A stretch of DNA of 44,267 nt. Source: Bryobacterales bacterium. Its GTDB lineage: Bacteria; Acidobacteriota; Terriglobia; Bryobacterales; Bryobacteraceae. Made by a program: the position numbers and the translations under genes. Below are positions 1-9,260 of the stretch, one piece after another (position 1 is the stretch's first letter; each line of letters starts with the position of its first letter). The notes below the pieces were generated by a model. It had not been told where the DNA came from. It did no database searches and saw only the letters and a list, made by a program, of their open reading frames with translations. The stretch is taken from NCBI GenBank assembly GCA_020852755.1, contig JADZAF010000176.1:1-44267 (forward strand), written 5' to 3'.

Positions 1-587
1 GCGGCGACCTCGAGAAGCTCTCCCAGGAAGCCATGCGCCGCCGCCCCGAGTTGAACCGCCTGCGCATCGCCGAGCGCAGCGCCGCCGTGCAACACGACCT
101 GGCCAAGGCGGAGAGCCGGCTGAAAGTGGACTTCCTGGGAACCTACGGCGTGATGTCGCGGCTCCCGTCCAACCTCTTCAACAAGGACTTCGTCCGCTGG
201 ACCATGGGGGCCACTTTCACCCTGCCCGTCTTCGACGGCTTTCGCCGCAGCGGCCTGGTCTGGCAGGCCGCCGCCAACCAGCGCTCCGCGCGCCTCCAGC
301 GCGAAGCCACCGAACAGCAGGTGCGGCTCACCCTCCAGCAGGGCCTGGACGAGATGAAAGCGGCCGAGGAGACCATCACGGCCGCCCGGGCCAACATCCA
401 GCAGGCCGAAAGAGTGCTTTCCATGACCCGGAATAACTACAAATACGGCGCGGCCACCACCCTGGAAATCGTGGACGCCCAGACCAACCTTTCCATCGCC
501 CGCACCAACCTGCTGCGCGGCATCTACGATCAGGCCGTGGCGCGGGCTAACCTGCTGTGGGCGGCGGGCTTGCCGCCCTGGGAGTGA
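1..587 (+). CDS. TolC-family outer membrane efflux protein, 3' part
   Basis: The 5' end lies outside the window; the reading frame is open from base 3 and ends at a TGA at 585-587, leaving about 194 residues. The protein would be the outer membrane channel of a tripartite efflux pump. What is seen: a long helical segment, a strand region containing ATFTLPVFDGFRR (the LPVFDGG-like turn typical of the second half of TolC/OEP proteins), then a coiled-coil helix with YKYGAATTLEIVDAQTNL, the usual C-terminal OEP motif that precedes the last helix. Only 4 bases separate it from the membrane-fusion gene, so it is the first visible member of an efflux operon with the two genes downstream. The substrate cannot be read from sequence. 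The family call is firm; the missing N-terminus prevents checking for a lipoprotein signal. Confidence 0.9.
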   Translation, partial: GDLEKLSQEAMRRRPELNRLRIAERSAAVQHDLAKAESRLKVDFLGTYGVMSRLPSNLFNKDFVRWTMGATFTLPVFDGFRRSGLVWQAAANQRSARLQREATEQQVRLTLQQGLDEMKAAEETITAARANIQQAERVLSMTRNNYKYGAATTLEIVDAQTNLSIARTNLLRGIYDQAVARANLLWAAGLPPWE

Positions 588-591
588 ATGG

Positions 592-1728
592 ATGACGACG
601 TTACGGAAACCGCTGGCGGCGGCTGCGCTGGCCGCCGGCCTTGCCTTCCTCGCCGGATGCCGGAGCAACGAGGCCGCGCCTCCCGCGGCCGCCGAGGCGC
701 CTGCCCTTGCAGTGGTCACGGTCAAGGTCCAGGCCCGGCCCTTCACCGCCTCGGTGGCCGTGACCGGAACCCTGGTCTCCAAGTCGCAGGTGGACATCAA
801 GGCCGAGACCACCGGCCGGGTGGTCCGCTTCGATAAGGACGAAGGCGACCGCGTCGCGTCCGGCGAGCCCGTGGTGTGGGTCGACGAGGAGAACTACAAA
901 CTCGCCGTCAGCCAGGCCGAGTCCGCCGTGGCCGTGGCCCAGGCCGCCCTCGAGAAAGCCCGGGTCATGGAAGCGCACAGCCGCTCCGAGCACGAGCGCG
1001 CGCGCAACCTGCTGGCCTCCGGCGGCATCACCGACCGGGACCTCAAGGCCGCCGCCGTGGCCGAAAAAGACGCCGCCGCCCAGGTCGCCCTGGCGGAAGC
1101 GCAACTGGCCCAGGCCAGGTCCGTTCTCGACCAGTCGCGCAAGCGCCTGCGGGACGCCGTGGTGCGGGCCCCCGTCGCCGGCGAGATCCAGCGGAAATAC
1201 GTGAACGCCGGCGCCTACGTCGAGCCGCCCACCCCGGTCTTCTCCCTGGTGGACAACGGCCGGCTGGAGCTGGAAGCGCCCGTCCCCACCGCCGACCTGG
1301 CCCCCGTCCGCACAGGCCAGCGGGTGACTTTCCAGGTCAATAGCTATCCCGGTGAGACCTTCCGGGGCGTCGTCGAGGAGATCAACCCCGCCGTGGATGC
1401 CGCCTCCCGCTCCGCCAAGGTCCGGGTGCGGGTCGACAATGCCGGCGGGCGGCTCAAGGCCGGCATGTTCGCCCAGGGCGAAATCCTCACCGGGGCCGCC
1501 GTCCAGGCCATCCTCGTCCCCGCGGCAGCGGTCTACCGCGAGGACCGCGCCTCCAGGGAATCCTACGTCTACGTGGTTCAGAACGGCAAGGCCGCGCGGC
1601 GGGCCGTGCAGATCGGCCGCGAGCGCGACGGCGAACTCGAGATCGCCGGAGGCCTCCAACCGGGTGACATCCTGGTCGCCCAGCAGAGCATCCAACTGGC
1701 CGAAGGCGTGCCGGTGAAAGCGCAGTAG
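592..1728 (+). CDS. RND efflux periplasmic adaptor (membrane-fusion lipoprotein)
   Basis: 378 residues. This is the periplasmic adaptor that links an inner-membrane RND pump to a TolC channel. The N-terminus has a basic start, a hydrophobic stretch and a lipobox LAGC with Cys at about residue 23, so it is probably a lipoprotein. Then come a barrel-sandwich half (VDIKAETTGRVVRFDKDEGD, residues about 64-83), a long alpha-helical hairpin rich in Ala/Gln/Glu (about 100-185), the second lipoyl half (VVRAPVAGEIQ), a beta-barrel domain and a membrane-proximal domain. This is the standard HlyD/AcrA order and length. It starts 4 bases after the tolC-like stop and ends 6 bases before the RND gene, so the three are almost certainly one transcript. 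Confidence 0.93.
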   Translation: MTTLRKPLAAAALAAGLAFLAGCRSNEAAPPAAAEAPALAVVTVKVQARPFTASVAVTGTLVSKSQVDIKAETTGRVVRFDKDEGDRVASGEPVVWVDEENYKLAVSQAESAVAVAQAALEKARVMEAHSRSEHERARNLLASGGITDRDLKAAAVAEKDAAAQVALAEAQLAQARSVLDQSRKRLRDAVVRAPVAGEIQRKYVNAGAYVEPPTPVFSLVDNGRLELEAPVPTADLAPVRTGQRVTFQVNSYPGETFRGVVEEINPAVDAASRSAKVRVRVDNAGGRLKAGMFAQGEILTGAAVQAILVPAAAVYREDRASRESYVYVVQNGKAARRAVQIGRERDGELEIAGGLQPGDILVAQQSIQLAEGVPVKAQ

Positions 1729-1734
1729 AAGAGC

Positions 1735-4700
1735 ATGTTCCTGAGCGACCTGTCCATCAAACAGCCGGTCCTGGCGACCATGCTCGCCGTCTCCCTGGTC
1801 ACCCTGGGCCTCTTCTCCTACCGCGATCTGCCGATCGACCAGTTCCCGGATATCGAGATCCCCGTCCTCACCGTCCAGACGCGCTACCCCGGCGCCTCGC
1901 CGGAGACCGTGGACCGCGAGGTCACCAAGCGCATCGAGGAAACCCTCAACACCATCTCCGGCGTGCGCCACATGTCCTCCACCACCACCGAAGGCATGTC
2001 CGTCGTCATCGTGGAATTCCGGCTCGGCACGCGCATCACCACCGCCCAGCAGGACGCCCAGGCCAAGATCAACTCCATCCGCGCCGACTTCCCCCAGGGC
2101 ATGGAAGAGCCCGTGCTGCAGCGCCTCGATTTCAATGCCATGCCCATCGTTTCCGTAGCCGTGGAGAGCGAGACCGCCGCCATCAAGACCCTTTCCCTGC
2201 TGGCCGAGAAGGTCATCAAGAAGCGCCTGGAGACCGTGCCCGGGGTCGGCCAGGTGAACCTGGTGGGCCTGGCCCGCCGCGAGATCCAGGTGCTGGTGGA
2301 CCGCGAAAAGCTCAAGGCCTACGGCCTGACCTACGCCGAGGTGTCCGGCGCGCTCCAGCGCGAGAACCAGGACGTTCCCGCCGGAAAGCTCGAACAGGGC
2401 AAGCAGGAGCCGCTGGTCCGCGTGGCCGGCAAGTTCCGTACCGTCGAGGAGTTCGACAACCTGATCGTGGCCGTACGCGGCGGCCGCCCCGTCTACCTGC
2501 CCCAGGTGGCCCGCGTGGTGGACGGCATCGAAGAGCGCCGCAGCGCCTCGCTCATCAACGACAAGACCGGGCTCTCCATGGACGTGGTGAAGCAGTCCGG
2601 AGCCAATACGGTCGAGCTGGCCGACGGAATCGAGCGGGAGATCGCCGCCATCAACCGGGAACTGCCTCCCCATATCCGGCTGCGCAAAGTGGTGGACCGC
2701 TCCATCTTCATTCGCGAATCGGTGGAAGACGTCAAGACCACCCTGCTGATCGGCGGCTTCCTCACCATCCTCATCGTCTTTCTCTTCCTCAACAGCTGGC
2801 GCAGCACCGTGATCACCGGCCTGGCGCTGCCGGTGTCCGTCATCAGCACCTTCATCGTCATGCGCGCCCTGGGGTTCACCCTGAACATCCTGACCCTGAT
2901 GGGCCTCTCGCTGGCCATCGGCCTGCTGATCGACGACGCCATCGTGGTGCGCGAGAACATCGTGCGCCACATGCACGCCGGCGCGGATCACTTCACCGCC
3001 GCGCGGGAAGCCACCGCCGAGATCGGCCTGGCGGTGATGGCCACCACCTTCACCATCATCGCGGTCTTCGTGCCGGTGGCCTTCATGGGCGGCATCATCG
3101 GGCGGTTCTTCTTCCAGTTCGGCATCACCGTGGGTTTCGCCGTGCTGGTTTCGCTCTACGTGAGCTTCACCCTGGACCCCATGATGTCCTCGCGCTGGTA
3201 CGATCCGGCCGCCGATCCCGGCGTTCCGCGAAGCTGGTTCGGCCGCGGCCTGGGCAGATTGAACGACCAGCTGGACCGCCTGCAGAACGTGCTCGCCCGC
3301 AGCCTGGCGTGGTCGCTGCGGCATCGCTTCACCGTGACCGTGGTGGCCACCGCAGCCATCGTTTCCAGCTTCAGCCTGTTCGGCAGGCTCGGTTCCGCCT
3401 TTATGCCGGAAGCCGACCCGGGCCAGTATCAGGTCACGTACAAGGCGCATCCCGGCATCAGCCTGGACCGCTCCATCGAAATCGCCCGCGAGGTGACTGC
3501 CGAGATCCGCCGCGACCCCTCGGTCGCCTACACCTATACCACCATCGGCGGGGCCGGAGACCGGCCCATCAACGAAGGCTCCATCTACGTGCGCCTTACC
3601 GAACGCGAGCAGCGCGAGCATTTCCTGCCCCTCATGGCGGACCTTCGCCGGCGCCTGCAGCGTTTCCGCGGCCTGCGCACCTCGGTCGGCAATGCCGAAT
3701 CCTTCGAAGCGGACTCGCGCCCCATCCAGGTGAGCCTGCGCGGCAACGACCTGGCCGTGATGGAATCCCACGGCGAGAATCTGATGAAGCTGGTGGAGAA
3801 CATACCCGGCGCAGCGGATGTGGATACCAGCCAGGACGAGCCGCGTCCCGAAGTGCGGGTTCGCGTCGACCGCAAGGCGGCCGGAGACCTGGGCCTGGAC
3901 CTGGGAACCGTGGCGGCTACGGTGCGCGGCCTCATCGCCGGCCAGGTGGTCTCCCAGTTCGAGGATCCCGACGGCGACAGCTACGACGTGCGCCTGCGCG
4001 TGGATCCCGCGCAGCGCACCGGGCGGGCCGACCTCCTGGCGCTCGACCTGCCCGGCCGGGGAGGCGCCACCCTGGTTCCCCTCAACCAGGTGGCCGCCCT
4101 GGAATCCTCCTCCGCGCCCTCCAAGATCCGCCACCGCGATCTCATGCGCGAGATCCGCATCTCCGCCAACACCGAGGGACGCTCGCTGGGCGAGGTCATC
4201 AACGACATCAAGAGCCGCGCCGCCGCCATGCAGTTGCCGCCCGGCTACCGCATCGATTACACCGGCGAGGCCGAGGACATGGTCGAGAGCTTCGGCTACG
4301 TCTTCCAGTCGCTGGTTCTGGCCGTGATCCTCATCTACGCCATCCTGGCCTCGCAGTTCCAGAGCTTCCTGCAGCCCCTGGCCATCATGTTCTCGCTCCC
4401 CCTCTCCCTGGTAGGCGTGGCCGGGATGCTCTACGCGGTGGGCGACACCCTCAACATCATGTCCATGATCGGCCTGATCCTGCTCATGGGTCTGGTGACC
4501 AAGAACGCCATCCTGGTGGTGGACTTCGCCAATGTGCAGCGCCGCGGCGGCCTGTCCCGGACCGACGCCCTGCTGGCCGCCGCCCGCGTGCGCCTCCGGC
4601 CCATCCTGATGACCACCCTGGCCATGATTTTCGGCATGCTGCCCCTGGCGTTGGAATGGGGCGCCGGAGCCGAATTCCGCGCCCCCATGGCCCGCGCGGT

Positions 4701-4860
4701 AATCGGCGGCCTGATCACCTCCACCCTGCTCACCCTGATCGCTGTCCCGGTGGTCTACACCTTCCTGGACGACATCGGCGCCGGCTTCGCCCGCTGGTGG
4801 CAAAGGAAAACCCCGGCCCACCGCCGGGTGGAACACGGAGTTGTCGCCGAAACCGACTAA
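1735..4860 (+). CDS. RND (HAE1/AcrB-type) efflux transporter permease
   Basis: 1041 residues, normal for AcrB/MdtB-type pumps. It is the proton-driven inner-membrane trimer of the efflux system. The N-terminus ([16 protein letters not shown], then [16 protein letters not shown]) is the hallmark first helix and entry to the porter domain. Two repeats of porter domain plus membrane bundle are visible. TM4 carries the paired aspartates in [10 protein letters not shown] (around residue 400) and TM10 the lysine in [13 protein letters not shown] (around 920), the expected proton-relay residues. The C-terminus is short and polar. No regulator of the TetR or MarR type lies beside it in the window, so its control is unknown. 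Drug versus metal or lipid substrate cannot be assigned; the D-D/K set argues against the heavy-metal CzcA subgroup. Confidence 0.95.
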   Translation: MFLSDLSIKQPVLATMLAVSLVTLGLFSYRDLPIDQFPDIEIPVLTVQTRYPGASPETVDREVTKRIEETLNTISGVRHMSSTTTEGMSVVIVEFRLGTRITTAQQDAQAKINSIRADFPQGMEEPVLQRLDFNAMPIVSVAVESETAAIKTLSLLAEKVIKKRLETVPGVGQVNLVGLARREIQVLVDREKLKAYGLTYAEVSGALQRENQDVPAGKLEQGKQEPLVRVAGKFRTVEEFDNLIVAVRGGRPVYLPQVARVVDGIEERRSASLINDKTGLSMDVVKQSGANTVELADGIEREIAAINRELPPHIRLRKVVDRSIFIRESVEDVKTTLLIGGFLTILIVFLFLNSWRSTVITGLALPVSVISTFIVMRALGFTLNILTLMGLSLAIGLLIDDAIVVRENIVRHMHAGADHFTAAREATAEIGLAVMATTFTIIAVFVPVAFMGGIIGRFFFQFGITVGFAVLVSLYVSFTLDPMMSSRWYDPAADPGVPRSWFGRGLGRLNDQLDRLQNVLARSLAWSLRHRFTVTVVATAAIVSSFSLFGRLGSAFMPEADPGQYQVTYKAHPGISLDRSIEIAREVTAEIRRDPSVAYTYTTIGGAGDRPINEGSIYVRLTEREQREHFLPLMADLRRRLQRFRGLRTSVGNAESFEADSRPIQVSLRGNDLAVMESHGENLMKLVENIPGAADVDTSQDEPRPEVRVRVDRKAAGDLGLDLGTVAATVRGLIAGQVVSQFEDPDGDSYDVRLRVDPAQRTGRADLLALDLPGRGGATLVPLNQVAALESSSAPSKIRHRDLMREIRISANTEGRSLGEVINDIKSRAAAMQLPPGYRIDYTGEAEDMVESFGYVFQSLVLAVILIYAILASQFQSFLQPLAIMFSLPLSLVGVAGMLYAVGDTLNIMSMIGLILLMGLVTKNAILVVDFANVQRRGGLSRTDALLAAARVRLRPILMTTLAMIFGMLPLALEWGAGAEFRAPMARAVIGGLITSTLLTLIAVPVVYTFLDDIGAGFARWWQRKTPAHRRVEHGVVAETD

Positions 4861-4888
4861 CGATGGCCAAGGATACTTGAAATCTCGA

Positions 4889-5099
4889 GGACGGGAGCTG
4901 TCAGCGATCAGCGATCAGCGATCAGCGATCAGCTTTTGCAGCAGCGCCGCATTCCCATCCAGTGGCCCGGCTGACCGCTCTCCGCTGACCGCTGACAGCT
5001 TGGCCAGATCGAAGCGGCGTGCCGTCGAACTGACACGCATGCTGAGTGCGCTGGTCGAGAAGCTGATCGCCGACCGCTGTTCGCTGACAGCTCCCGTCC
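4889..5099. repeat. Inverted-repeat element with tandem AGCGATC heptamers
   Basis: The left arm (4889-4933) begins GGACGGGAGCTGTCAGCGA and continues as four tandem copies of the heptamer AGCGATC. The right arm (5062-5099), read on the other strand, begins with the same 19 bases and matches the first 38 bases of the left arm at 35 positions. The interior (4971-5000) holds further CTGACCGCT repeats. The element fills the space between two convergent genes (RND pump and phosphatase). It codes for nothing convincing. It could be a palindromic REP/MITE-like unit mobilised in trans, or a structure acting as a bidirectional terminator. The pairing was read directly by eye; the class is inference. 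Confidence 0.75.
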
Positions 5100-5130
5100 G
5101 AAAGACCAGCACGGGCGGCTGCGGCTGCCG

Positions 5131-6525
5131 CTACGCCGCCGTACGCTCCAGCTCGGCTGCTGCCTCCGCCGATATGGCCGCCGGCTCGAAACGCGCCGCC
5201 ACCAGGGTCAGGTCATCCGCAAACGGCGCCGCGCCCGCGAACTCCCGCAGCCGGTCCAGCACTTCCCTCCGGATCTCCTCGCAGCTTTTGCCTCCGCTCC
5301 CCATCGCCAGCCGCAGCAGGCGCTCCTCGCCGAACTCCTCGCCGGCCGCATTCGCCGCCTCGATCAGCCCGTCCGAATAGAGAATCAGCAGATCGCCCGG
5401 AGCCAGCCTCACGGTGCCCTGGCTGTAAGCGGCATCCGGCAGCAGGCCCATCACCGGACCCCCATCCTCCAGCCGCATCACTTCCGTACGCCCGCTCCGC
5501 CCGGTCACCAGCAGCGGCGGCCAGTGCCCGGCATTCACATACCGCAGAAGCTTCGTGTCGGCGTCGTAGTAGGACCAGAACAGGCTGGTGAAGCGCGGCC
5601 CGGCCGACCGCTCGCACAGCAGCCGGTTCAACCGCCGCGAGGCCGCCTCGTGCTCCCGCGCCGGCCCCGCCCAGTGGCCGGACCGCACCGCACCGTGCAG
5701 CACGCCCATCAGCAGCGCGGCCGGCATCCCTTTGCCCGACACGTCCCCCAGCACCAGCGCCGTCGCCTTGTCCCCGGCCGGAAACACGTCGAAGAAGTCG
5801 CCCCCGACCTGGCTGGCCGGAAGACACTCCGCGGCCAGTTCCACGTGCTCCACCTGCCCGGGCCCCGGCAGCAGGCTGCGCTGCACCTCGCGGGCGATCT
5901 CGAGCTGCTGCTCGAGCTTCCTGCTCGCCAGGTACGCACGGAATCGCAGACCGATCAGCGCCAGCGCGACCAGCAAAGCCAGGGCCGCCGAGCAGTTGAT
6001 GATCAGGTTCCTGCGGACCGGCCAGGGCACCGCGTCGCCGCCAACCGGCATGGCGATTTCCAGCATGCCGAACGAGGCGCCTCCCGCGCCGCCGAGGCGG
6101 ATCGGGAACATTTCCACCACCGCCTCGCCCGATCCGGTGCGCCGCACCGTCATGACCGGCTCCCGGTTGCTCAGCCGGGAACGGATCCGCTCGGGCGAAA
6201 ACGAGGGGCCGGGGTTCGACCCGCTGCGCGCCAGGGTTTGGCCCTTGCGGTCCCTGACCTCGACCCAGGCGATCCGGCCGTCGCTGTTCTTCGCCATCTC
6301 CTGAATGCGCGAGGCCAGCGGCACGGCGCCCGTCTGCCGCATCTGCCGCTCCAGCGCCACCACCTGCCGCCGCATTTCCTGCCGGGCCTGTTCCACGCCC
6401 ATCCGGCGGGTCATCCAGACGTAGTTGAACACGGAGTTGGCGAACAGCAGCACGGCCAGCATCCCGCCGAACGCCAGGAGCGCCTGGAACCAGCGATAGC
6501 GGAACCGGTCTTCGTTTTCGCTCAT
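5131..6525 (-). CDS. Membrane-anchored SpoIIE/RsbU-type PP2C phosphatase
   Basis: 464 residues. Predicted serine phosphatase of the kind that dephosphorylates anti-anti-sigma factors. Order seen: TM helix at about 12-38, an extracytoplasmic segment of about 130 residues that could be a sensor, TM helix at about 173-195, a short coiled coil (SRKLEQQLEIAREVQRSLLP, the usual linker before this domain), then the SpoIIE domain with GGDFFDVF, LVLGDVSGKGMPAALLMG, LILYSDGLIEA and DDLTLVAARF, which supply the metal-binding aspartates. A GAGAGGAAG ribosome site sits 8 bases before the ATG. The Spy-like gene lies upstream on the same strand, with a strong hairpin between them. No STAS or anti-sigma kinase gene is near, so the target is unknown. 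Confidence 0.9.
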   Translation of the reverse strand: MSENEDRFRYRWFQALLAFGGMLAVLLFANSVFNYVWMTRRMGVEQARQEMRRQVVALERQMRQTGAVPLASRIQEMAKNSDGRIAWVEVRDRKGQTLARSGSNPGPSFSPERIRSRLSNREPVMTVRRTGSGEAVVEMFPIRLGGAGGASFGMLEIAMPVGGDAVPWPVRRNLIINCSAALALLVALALIGLRFRAYLASRKLEQQLEIAREVQRSLLPGPGQVEHVELAAECLPASQVGGDFFDVFPAGDKATALVLGDVSGKGMPAALLMGVLHGAVRSGHWAGPAREHEAASRRLNRLLCERSAGPRFTSLFWSYYDADTKLLRYVNAGHWPPLLVTGRSGRTEVMRLEDGGPVMGLLPDAAYSQGTVRLAPGDLLILYSDGLIEAANAAGEEFGEERLLRLAMGSGGKSCEEIRREVLDRLREFAGAAPFADDLTLVAARFEPAAISAEAAAELERTAA

Positions 6526-6554
6526 GGGAGTCTTCCTCTCTGCCCGGTGCTTGA

Positions 6555-6580
6555 GGGCCCGGGCAGGTCTGCCCGGGCCC
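6555..6580 (-). terminator. 12-bp perfect GC-rich hairpin between spy-like and phosphatase genes
   Basis: GGGCCCGGGCAG (6555-6566) and CTGCCCGGGCCC (6569-6580) are perfect complements with two bases between them. The hairpin sits in the 70-base gap between the Spy-like gene and the phosphatase gene, both read on the minus strand. No T-tract follows on either side, so it is either a Rho-assisted terminator/attenuator or a 3'-end stabiliser that uncouples expression of the two genes. Confidence 0.55.
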
Positions 6581-6595
6581 GTGCGGCGTTTCGCC

Positions 6596-7120
6596 CTACC
6601 GCATGGCCGGCTGCCGGCGCCCGCCGAAACCGGAGCCCGGCCCGCCGCCCATCATGCCGCCCCGCGGTCCGGGCATGTCCAGAAGATTCAACGCGCCCGC
6701 GCCCGCGATGGCGGGTTGCAGCGCGGCCGCTTCCTCCAGCGTCTTGAGCTTGGCCTGCTGGGAGGCGTTGAGCACCGCCCGGGCCTGATCCCGCAGGCGG
6801 GCCCGGCTCTGCTCCAGCTGCTTGCGCAGGGTCTCGATTTCCAGCTGCAGCTTGCCGATGGCGGCTGCGTCGCTGCTGCCGCCCTGCAGCAGCTCGCGCA
6901 GGCTCTTCTGCTTCCCGGCCAGCTGCTCAAACACCGCCTGGTTCGCCTGCCTCTCCGCGCGGCGCAGGTCATTCAGCTGGGTGATCTGGTCCTCCGTCAG
7001 GCCCAGGTAGTCCTTCACGGCGCCGGCCTGCCGCGGGCCCTGCGGCGGGGGCCCCACCGGGCCCTGCGCCTGCAGCATCAAAGCACCGGCCATCACCAGG
7101 GTCGTCAACTGCTTCATCAT
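6596..7120 (-). CDS. Spy/CpxP-like periplasmic protein (LTxxQ-type)
   Basis: 174 residues from the ATG at 7120, chosen because AAGGAG lies 9 bases upstream and the product then starts with a signal peptide (MMKQLTTLVMAGALMLQAQG). After a Pro-rich linker comes LGLTEDQITQLNDLRRAER, the LTxxQ motif of Spy/CpxP chaperone-like proteins, then a long charged coiled-coil helix (about 80-140) with a second LNASQQAKLKTLEE repeat. The C-terminus is a Gly/Met/Arg-rich disordered tail. Spy family members bind unfolded proteins or metals in the periplasm and are often controlled by an envelope-stress two-component system. An OmpR-type regulator gene lies divergently about 310 bases away, which fits, but no link can be proven here. 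Confidence 0.75.
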   Translation of the reverse strand: MMKQLTTLVMAGALMLQAQGPVGPPPQGPRQAGAVKDYLGLTEDQITQLNDLRRAERQANQAVFEQLAGKQKSLRELLQGGSSDAAAIGKLQLEIETLRKQLEQSRARLRDQARAVLNASQQAKLKTLEEAAALQPAIAGAGALNLLDMPGPRGGMMGGGPGSGFGGRRQPAMR

Positions 7121-7337
7121 GCGATTCGTCTCCTTTTTGTCTTCGTTCGCCGTGTCAGAAGCGCGGTCTCCCGCGCCCCGCTCAGAGCTCCGCATCAGTC
7201 CGGCCGTTCCGGTATTGGGGGTGTCATCGACTGCATGACCGGAAGGCCGGACCGAGCGTTGCCGCATGCCCATAAGACGAGGCGGGTCCGCATCAGGTCT
7301 CCGTGTTTCCGGCCTCCGCGGGCTTTCTTTACAAAAC

Positions 7338-7366
7338 TTGACCTGGGGTTAACCGAAACTTAACGC
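7338..7366 (+). promoter_or_regulatory. Candidate promoter/operator of the response regulator gene
   Basis: The 313-base gap between the Spy-like gene and the response regulator gene holds no gene. At 7349-7353 and 7360-7364 there are two TTAAC repeats spaced exactly 11 bases apart, the spacing of OmpR/PhoB-type direct-repeat boxes. They overlap a possible -35 TTGACC (7338-7343) and a weak -10 TAACGC (7361-7366). Autoregulation by the regulator downstream is a plausible inference. Confidence 0.4.
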
Positions 7367-7433
7367 AGGCCGGCCGCCACCCCGAAACTGGCGCTCCTCC
7401 CGCGTTCGTTCTATCGTTTAGAAGGATGTTGCC

Positions 7434-8120
7434 GTGAGTTCGCGGATTCTGCTCGTGGAAGATGAGCCGGGCCTGGTCCTGACCCTGTCCGACCTCCTTG
7501 CCGCGGAAGGCTACCAGGTGGACTCCGCCCCGGACGGGCCCCAGGGCCTTGCCAAGGCCGGCTCCCAACACTTCGACCTGATCATCCTGGACGTCATGCT
7601 CCCCGGCAAGAACGGTTTCGAGGTCTGCCGCGAGCTTCGCCAGAAAGGCTCCGATGTAGCCATCCTCATGCTCACCGCCAAAACTCAGGTGGTCGATCGC
7701 GTGGTGGGCCTGAGGCTCGGCGCCGACGACTACCTCGCCAAGCCTTTCGATCCCGCCGAACTCCTGGCCCGCGTCGAGGCCCTCCTGCGCCGCGTCCGGA
7801 AGGACAAGCTCACCCCCGTGGTCCGCTTCCGCTTCGGCGACATCGAGGTGGACTTCGAGAAGGCGGAATTGCTCAAGGGGGGAACGCCGCTCAGCCTGGC
7901 GGGCAAGGAACTGCAGTTGCTGCACTACCTCATCGACCATCGCGGCAAAGTGCTCTCCCGCGAGGAACTGTTGCAGAATGTCTGGGAATACCAGGCCGGC
8001 ATCTCAACCCGCACCGTGGACGTACACATCGCCTGGCTGCGCCAGAAGATCGAGAAGAACCCCCAGGCCCCCCGCCATATCCTCACGGTCCGCGGATCCG
8101 GCTACCGCTTCTCGCCGTAA
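7434..8120 (+). CDS. OmpR-family response regulator transcription factor
   Basis: 228 residues, typical OmpR/PhoB length. The receiver domain (1-120) has the acidic pair E9-D10, the phosphorylation site D53 in LIILDVMLPGKNG, the Thr in MLTAKTQ and the Lys in LAKPFDP. The C-terminal winged-helix (about 130-226) has ELQLLHYLIDHRGKVLSREEL and the recognition-helix segment RTVDVHIAWLRQKIE. The start is a GTG at 7434 with AAGGA upstream; an ATG at 7425 is in another frame and closes at once. No histidine kinase gene accompanies it, so it is an orphan in this window. It is divergent from the Spy-like gene and convergent with the VWA gene. Confidence 0.93.
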   Translation: MSSRILLVEDEPGLVLTLSDLLAAEGYQVDSAPDGPQGLAKAGSQHFDLIILDVMLPGKNGFEVCRELRQKGSDVAILMLTAKTQVVDRVVGLRLGADDYLAKPFDPAELLARVEALLRRVRKDKLTPVVRFRFGDIEVDFEKAELLKGGTPLSLAGKELQLLHYLIDHRGKVLSREELLQNVWEYQAGISTRTVDVHIAWLRQKIEKNPQAPRHILTVRGSGYRFSP

Positions 8121-8122
8121 CC

Positions 8123-8140
8123 GCGGCGGCGCCCCGCCGC
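8123..8140. terminator. GC hairpin between convergent genes
   Basis: GCGGCGG (8123-8129) and CCGCCGC (8134-8140) pair around a 4-base loop in the 32-base gap between the response regulator stop and the VWA-protein stop. It is placed to act on both converging transcripts. It has no T-tract. Confidence 0.45.
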
Positions 8141-8152
8141 GCCTCCGTCCGC

Positions 8153-9247
8153 CTACTTCAGCGGCCCCAGCCAATAGCCCGGACGGTTGATCGTCTTCAC
8201 GTCCCGCCGCCCCGCCACGGCGATCTTGATCTCGTGGAACCCCCCGTCCTCGGTGTTGTTCGGCGTATACGAAATCAGGTACTGGCTGTGGATCTCCCGG
8301 CCGATGTCCGAAATCGCCTCCTCCAGCCCGCGCTGCGTGGTGAAAGCGAATTCCCGGCCCCCGGTCCCCTTGGTGAAGACTTCCGCCGGGTTGGACTTGA
8401 AGATGGCCTTGATGTCGCGGAAAATCTCCACCAGCAGGGGGACGAAGTTGGCCGCGCTGCCGTGGCTCCCCCAGGTGTTCATCACCGCCGTCGGGGTGGC
8501 CGGAACGTTCGGCGGCAGCGGCCGCGCCGCCGGAGGCAGCGGGTCCGGCCGCGGCGGCTGCGGCTTCGCCGTCAGAGTGGTGAACAGCCGCGACATGTTC
8601 ACCGTGTAGATGCTCACGTTGGCGATCTGAGCGGCGTGCAGCGTCTCCCGGGCCCGCCCTTCGCTGGCAATGTCGCGCGTCTCACTGATCAGCAGAATGA
8701 CGCGGCGCCGGTTCTGCGGGCGGTTGCGCAGCATCCGCACCGCCTCGTTCACCGCGTCGATCATGCGGCTGCTGCTGCTCCCCGGCTTGATCTTGGCCAC
8801 GGCCTGGGTAATCTTTTCCGGATTCGAGGTGAACTCCTGCAGCAGTTGGATGCGGTGGTCGAACGCCAGCACCGAGGCTTCGCCCTGGTCGCCCACCACC
8901 AGCGGCTGCAGCAGCCCTCCGATCTTCTGAATCTTCGGCAGCACCGACTCGACCGCCGAATTGGCCTGGACCGCCACTACGATCGAAATGGGATGGAACG
9001 CCACATCCACCTGGATGTCCTGGGGCTTCTCGTTGTCAAACAGGTGGAACTGGTGGGGCTGCAGCCCGTCCACATAGTTGCCGTCTTCATCGATGACCGT
9101 CACGGGCACCAGGACTTCCCGGACCGTGGTGGTGAACTGCGCCCCGGTTTCCTCGGCCGGCTGCTGTGGCGGCGCCGGCGGCGCGGGCTGCTGGCCCAGC
9201 AGGAGCAGGGGAGCCAGGAACGTCGTGAACAGTCGAGAACGGCGCAT
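8153..9247 (-). CDS. Secreted VWFA-related acidobacterial protein
   Basis: 364 residues. An N-terminal signal peptide (MRRSRLFTTFLAPLLLLG) is followed by a Pro-rich linker, then a short beta domain (TTVREVLVPVTVIDEDGNYV, then a QFHLFDNEKPQDI segment) and a von Willebrand A-like fold (about 86-330), the arrangement of the VWFA-related acidobacterial family. The first MIDAS loop, normally DxSxS, reads V-Q-A-N-S (about 93-97), so metal binding looks weakened. The strands LAFDHRIQLLQEF and VILLISETRD and the C-terminal SQYLISYTP segment fit the family. The start lies only 13 bases after the mogA stop, so it may be the last gene of the cofactor operon. Function unknown; adhesion or protein-protein contact is likely. 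Confidence 0.85.
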   Translation of the reverse strand: MRRSRLFTTFLAPLLLLGQQPAPPAPPQQPAEETGAQFTTTVREVLVPVTVIDEDGNYVDGLQPHQFHLFDNEKPQDIQVDVAFHPISIVVAVQANSAVESVLPKIQKIGGLLQPLVVGDQGEASVLAFDHRIQLLQEFTSNPEKITQAVAKIKPGSSSSRMIDAVNEAVRMLRNRPQNRRRVILLISETRDIASEGRARETLHAAQIANVSIYTVNMSRLFTTLTAKPQPPRPDPLPPAARPLPPNVPATPTAVMNTWGSHGSAANFVPLLVEIFRDIKAIFKSNPAEVFTKGTGGREFAFTTQRGLEEAISDIGREIHSQYLISYTPNNTEDGGFHEIKIAVAGRRDVKTINRPGYWLGPLK

Positions 9248-9260
9248 ATTGTTACCGACG

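Noticed and set aside
601..4836. A 1411-codon open frame on the minus strand across the efflux genes
   Set aside because: It is antisense to two clear genes, has a His/Gly/Asp-rich composition typical of shadow frames in GC-rich DNA, and shows no domain.
4841..5380. A 179-codon plus-strand frame after the efflux pump
   Set aside because: It is a translation of the inverted-repeat element and of the phosphatase antisense strand; its peptide repeats come from the heptamers.
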